The notes beneath the pieces were generated by a model, which was not told the origin of the DNA, did no database searches, and saw nothing but the letters and a program-made list of their open reading frames with translations. Of a DNA stretch of 5,784 nt, positions 3,985 to 5,784 are shown piece after piece. Each line of letters starts with the position of its first letter. The first letter of the stretch is position 1. The stretch lies in NCBI GenBank assembly GCA_028287415.1, contig JAQBPS010000822.1:1-5784 (forward strand), read 5' to 3'. The position numbers were made by a program, and so were the translations under genes. The stretch is from Bacillota bacterium. GTDB taxonomy: Bacteria > Bacillota > Sulfobacillia > Symbiobacteriales > Symbiobacteriaceae.

Positions 3985-4013
3985 ACCTCCCAGGTCAAGA
4001 CAGGGAGGTTTTT
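3985..4013 (+). promoter_or_regulatory. Terminator-like hairpin containing the Shine-Dalgarno of the next gene
   Basis: ACCTCCC (3985-3991) pairs with GGGAGGT (4003-4009), followed by TTTT. The right arm GGGAGGT is also the ribosome binding site of the gene at 4020, ten bases before its ATG. When folded, the RNA would both hide this site and resemble an intrinsic terminator. Part of the complementarity is expected from any anti-Shine-Dalgarno-like sequence, but seven contiguous pairs plus the T run make a regulatory role plausible. Confidence 0.5.
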
Positions 4014-4019
4014 CCGTTC

Positions 4020-4697
4020 ATGAACACATCCAAGGCCCAGGTCAAGAAGATCGACAGGGCAATCGCCCGGGGTGAGGAGCAGGACGTAAGGTCCGAGGTC
4101 ACGACCCTGGCCGACGAGGACCGCCTGCTCAAGCAGCTTCAAGCCCGCCAGGGTTCCGGCACCGGCTGGCACCTGGCGAGTAACGACCCGCTCCACCGGC
4201 TGGAGTCCAAGAATCACCACTGGGCCAAGTTGGCCCGGGATCTGGCAGAGCAGATGCCCCTGTGCCACAAGATTTTCAAGTACGGCAACCTCGAATGGTG
4301 GAGCTCCCGCAGCCTGCTCGAGTTGACCGACGCGGAGCTGGACTCGGCCTACATCTACCGGGACAAGTACGAAGAAGCGGTGGCGGCCGGCAAGGCCCCG
4401 GCGAGGCCGATCAAGGCCACGGACCCCGGCGAGGAGCCCTCCGGCGGGGAGTTGTACCAGATCAGCAGGGCCCTCAAGGAAGGGCTGGACAGGTTCCCGT
4501 ACCCGAGCCACCTCCACCGGCGGGCCAGCATCCTCTGCACCGCCCTCAAGGACGGGGGCACCGCCTCACAGGTTCTCGAGGCCGCCTTCCGGTTCCACGA
4601 AGGGCCGTCAATCCTGTTCGTCCTGGCTGAGATGGCCGCTGTAGTCCCCGAGGTTGGCCGGCTGGTGGCCTGGCTGGAGCACGGCGAGGCAGCGTAG
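4020..4697 (+). CDS. Unrecognised early-region protein, 225 aa
   Basis: I do not recognise this protein. It is mostly helical and charged, with Lys- and Arg-rich N-terminal helices (MNTSKAQVKKIDRAIARGEE), a central aromatic patch (KIFKYGNLEWWSSRSLLELT, about 90-109), a Pro/Gly-rich linker at about 130-145, and a C-terminal helical part ending in EVGRLVAWLEHGEAA. It has no signal peptide or membrane segment. ATG 4020 is supported by AGGGAGGT ten bases upstream. It reads in the same direction as the cro-like gene and the gene at 4748, so it probably belongs to the early phage operon. Codon use (strong AAG, CTG, GAC, GCC preference) looks normal for a GC-rich host. The opposite-strand open frames across it are shadows. 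Confidence 0.8.
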   Translation: MNTSKAQVKKIDRAIARGEEQDVRSEVTTLADEDRLLKQLQARQGSGTGWHLASNDPLHRLESKNHHWAKLARDLAEQMPLCHKIFKYGNLEWWSSRSLLELTDAELDSAYIYRDKYEEAVAAGKAPARPIKATDPGEEPSGGELYQISRALKEGLDRFPYPSHLHRRASILCTALKDGGTASQVLEAAFRFHEGPSILFVLAEMAAVVPEVGRLVAWLEHGEAA

Positions 4698-4747
4698 GAC
4701 CCAACGATCCGCCCTACGGGGCAGCAGCAAGAAAGGGATGACAGGTC

Positions 4748-5725
4748 ATGACGACCAGCAGCGAGCGCACATACCCGCCCAAGAAACTGGTGCCGGTTGA
4801 TGAGTCCATTCTGGTGATTATGTACAAGGCCCCGACGCCTGGCAAGCCCTTCACCAAGAAGGTCAAGGACAAGGACGGCAACTTGGTGGAAAAGACCATC
4901 AGCCAGGTTAACTTCCACTTCCGGATTGCTGACTCCAGCCACTCGGAACTCTGCGGCCAGCCCCACATTCTCACGGCAACGGACTTCATATCGGCCGGTG
5001 ACGGCACGAAGTCAGCCTCCAAGGTACACACGCTGCTCACCGTGATGGGCGGCCAGGAGTTGGCGGCGGGGCTGTCAGGAAAGTACGTGTTCGACAGCAA
5101 GGACCCGGCCAAGCTGGTCCCGCCCGAGGTGTGGGAACCCCTGGTCGAGCAGTTCTACGGCGCCACGTTCAGTGCACCCAAGCTGGACGACGCCGGCAAC
5201 ATGCGGCTGGGCGACAACGGCAGCCCGTACCAGACGGTCGCGGAGATCAAGACGCTCAAGTCCCTGCGGTGGAAGTTGGAGGACTGCAAACTCTGGCCCC
5301 CGCCCCGGCCCGAGTTGGGACTTCCGAACGGCAAGACCGGACAAGCCCCTCCCATAGAGCCGCCCAAAGATGAACCCAAGGAGCCGCAGACCTACATGCT
5401 ACGGCGCACCTTCGGCACCCAGGCCGACATGATCGGTGAACTCAAGGCCCTGGTCAAGAGCCACGCCGACTTCGCCAAACTCAAGGACCAGTTTCTCGCC
5501 CTCAAGGGCGCCCCGTTGGTCGGAAACCTCTGCGAGGACGACGTGAAGCACCTGCTGGTTTTGTTCTGGCTGGAGGAGCACCGGGCGAATGGTGGGATTG
5601 TGTCGGCCAAGATCGGCGCCGAGTGCATGACGAAGCACAAGGCCCTGTATCGGTTGGAACCTGCCGAGGCCATCTTCCTCCTGGCTGCAAGCGACCATGA
5701 GGCCACCCTGGACAAGCAGTTTTAA
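4748..5725 (+). CDS. Unrecognised early-region protein, 325 aa
   Basis: I do not recognise the family. Two parts can be seen. An N-terminal region of about 195 residues looks beta-rich: ILVIMYKAPTPGKPF, then a KKVKDKDGNLVEKT hairpin, SQVNFHFRIADSSHSELCGQ, and a tract running to VHTLLTVMGGQEL. A Pro-rich linker (about 195-218, PPIEPPKDEPKEPQ) joins it to a C-terminal helical region of about 105 residues (MIGELKALVKSHADFAKLKD onward) ending in KQF. A compact beta domain, flexible linker and separate tail in a phage early operon would fit a DNA replication or recombination accessory protein, but no diagnostic motif supports that. AAAGGGA lies about 11 bases before ATG 4748. It follows the 4020 gene after 50 bases and is probably cotranscribed with it. 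Confidence 0.8.
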   Translation: MTTSSERTYPPKKLVPVDESILVIMYKAPTPGKPFTKKVKDKDGNLVEKTISQVNFHFRIADSSHSELCGQPHILTATDFISAGDGTKSASKVHTLLTVMGGQELAAGLSGKYVFDSKDPAKLVPPEVWEPLVEQFYGATFSAPKLDDAGNMRLGDNGSPYQTVAEIKTLKSLRWKLEDCKLWPPPRPELGLPNGKTGQAPPIEPPKDEPKEPQTYMLRRTFGTQADMIGELKALVKSHADFAKLKDQFLALKGAPLVGNLCEDDVKHLLVLFWLEEHRANGGIVSAKIGAECMTKHKALYRLEPAEAIFLLAASDHEATLDKQF

Positions 5726-5737
5726 GGGGGCGAGGAC

Positions 5738-5784
5738 ATACCACACGTCATCACCGCCACTAAGGCAAGCCTCTGCGCCACCTG
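5738..5784 (+). other. Possible start of a further gene, no standard start codon
   Basis: After the stop at 5725, AGGGGG is followed seven bases later by ATA CCA CAC GTC and an open frame to the window end (IPHVITATKASLCAT). The spacing fits a ribosome binding site, but the codon in the start position is ATA, and there is no ATG, GTG or TTG in this frame. It may be a rare AUA start, a base change from ATG, or not a gene. Confidence 0.25.

Noticed and set aside
3954..4517. 187-aa minus-strand frame
   Set aside because: It is opposite the 4020 gene, hydrophobic Val/Leu/Gly-rich in the way typical of antisense frames in GC-rich DNA, and has no ribosome binding site context.
1..5784. tRNA, rRNA, CRISPR arrays, insertion sequences, attachment sites
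   Set aside because: I saw no cloverleaf, array of spaced direct repeats, transposase with terminal repeats, or long direct repeat. The attachment site, if any, probably lies beyond the left edge next to the integrase 3' end.

Overview
The window looks like the regulatory and integration end of a temperate phage or integrative element in a Gram-positive host. I favour a moderately GC-rich Bacillota, because G+C is about 60% by eye, Shine-Dalgarno sequences are strong (GGGGGTGA, GGAGGAG, AGGGGTGAT) and there are sigma-A type promoters and compact T-tailed terminators. The host genus cannot be fixed from the sequence.

Layout, left to right. (1) 1-870, minus strand: a large serine recombinase, cut off at its C-terminal end by the window edge. 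Its start lies inside another reading frame opened by a small ORF at 870 whose N-terminus carries the motif YDRIAETILWLL. (2) 871-1226: a control region, a terminator, and a 72-aa Cro/C1-type HTH protein on the minus strand. (3) 1227-1482: a divergent control region with a strong plus-strand promoter and several inverted repeats. (4) 1483-2528: a 301-aa TPR-like all-helical protein overlapping by ATGA a 47-aa peptide with a signal sequence, followed by a perfect 13-bp-stem terminator. This has the architecture of a Rap-Phr/RRNPP receptor and pro-peptide cassette. (5) 2587-3676: a classical lysogeny switch, with a 213-aa XRE repressor on the minus strand, divergent from a 73-aa Cro-like protein, and two near-consensus promoters between them. 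(6) 3669-3809: a 46-aa ORF overlapping cro that carries YDRIADTILWLL, so it is a paralogue of the small ORF before the recombinase. (7) 3810-4019: an untranslated leader with several hairpins, the last of which contains the next gene's Shine-Dalgarno sequence. (8) 4020-5725: two unrecognised early-type genes, then the possible start of another.

How it may work together (inference). A palindrome, TTCGCA-AAA-TGCGAA, occurs at the repressor/cro switch (three good copies plus half-sites), upstream of the recombinase unit (two copies) and, as its CGCA-N3-TGCG core, just downstream of the predicted start of the TPR-peptide transcript. One phage regulator could thus set lysogeny, integration/excision and the peptide cassette together. 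The repressor has no S24-type autoprotease domain and no ImmA-type protease gene is visible, so a peptide-sensing route to induction or its suppression is worth testing. The TPR protein lacks an obvious DNA-binding domain, and the divergent 72-aa HTH protein is a natural candidate partner.
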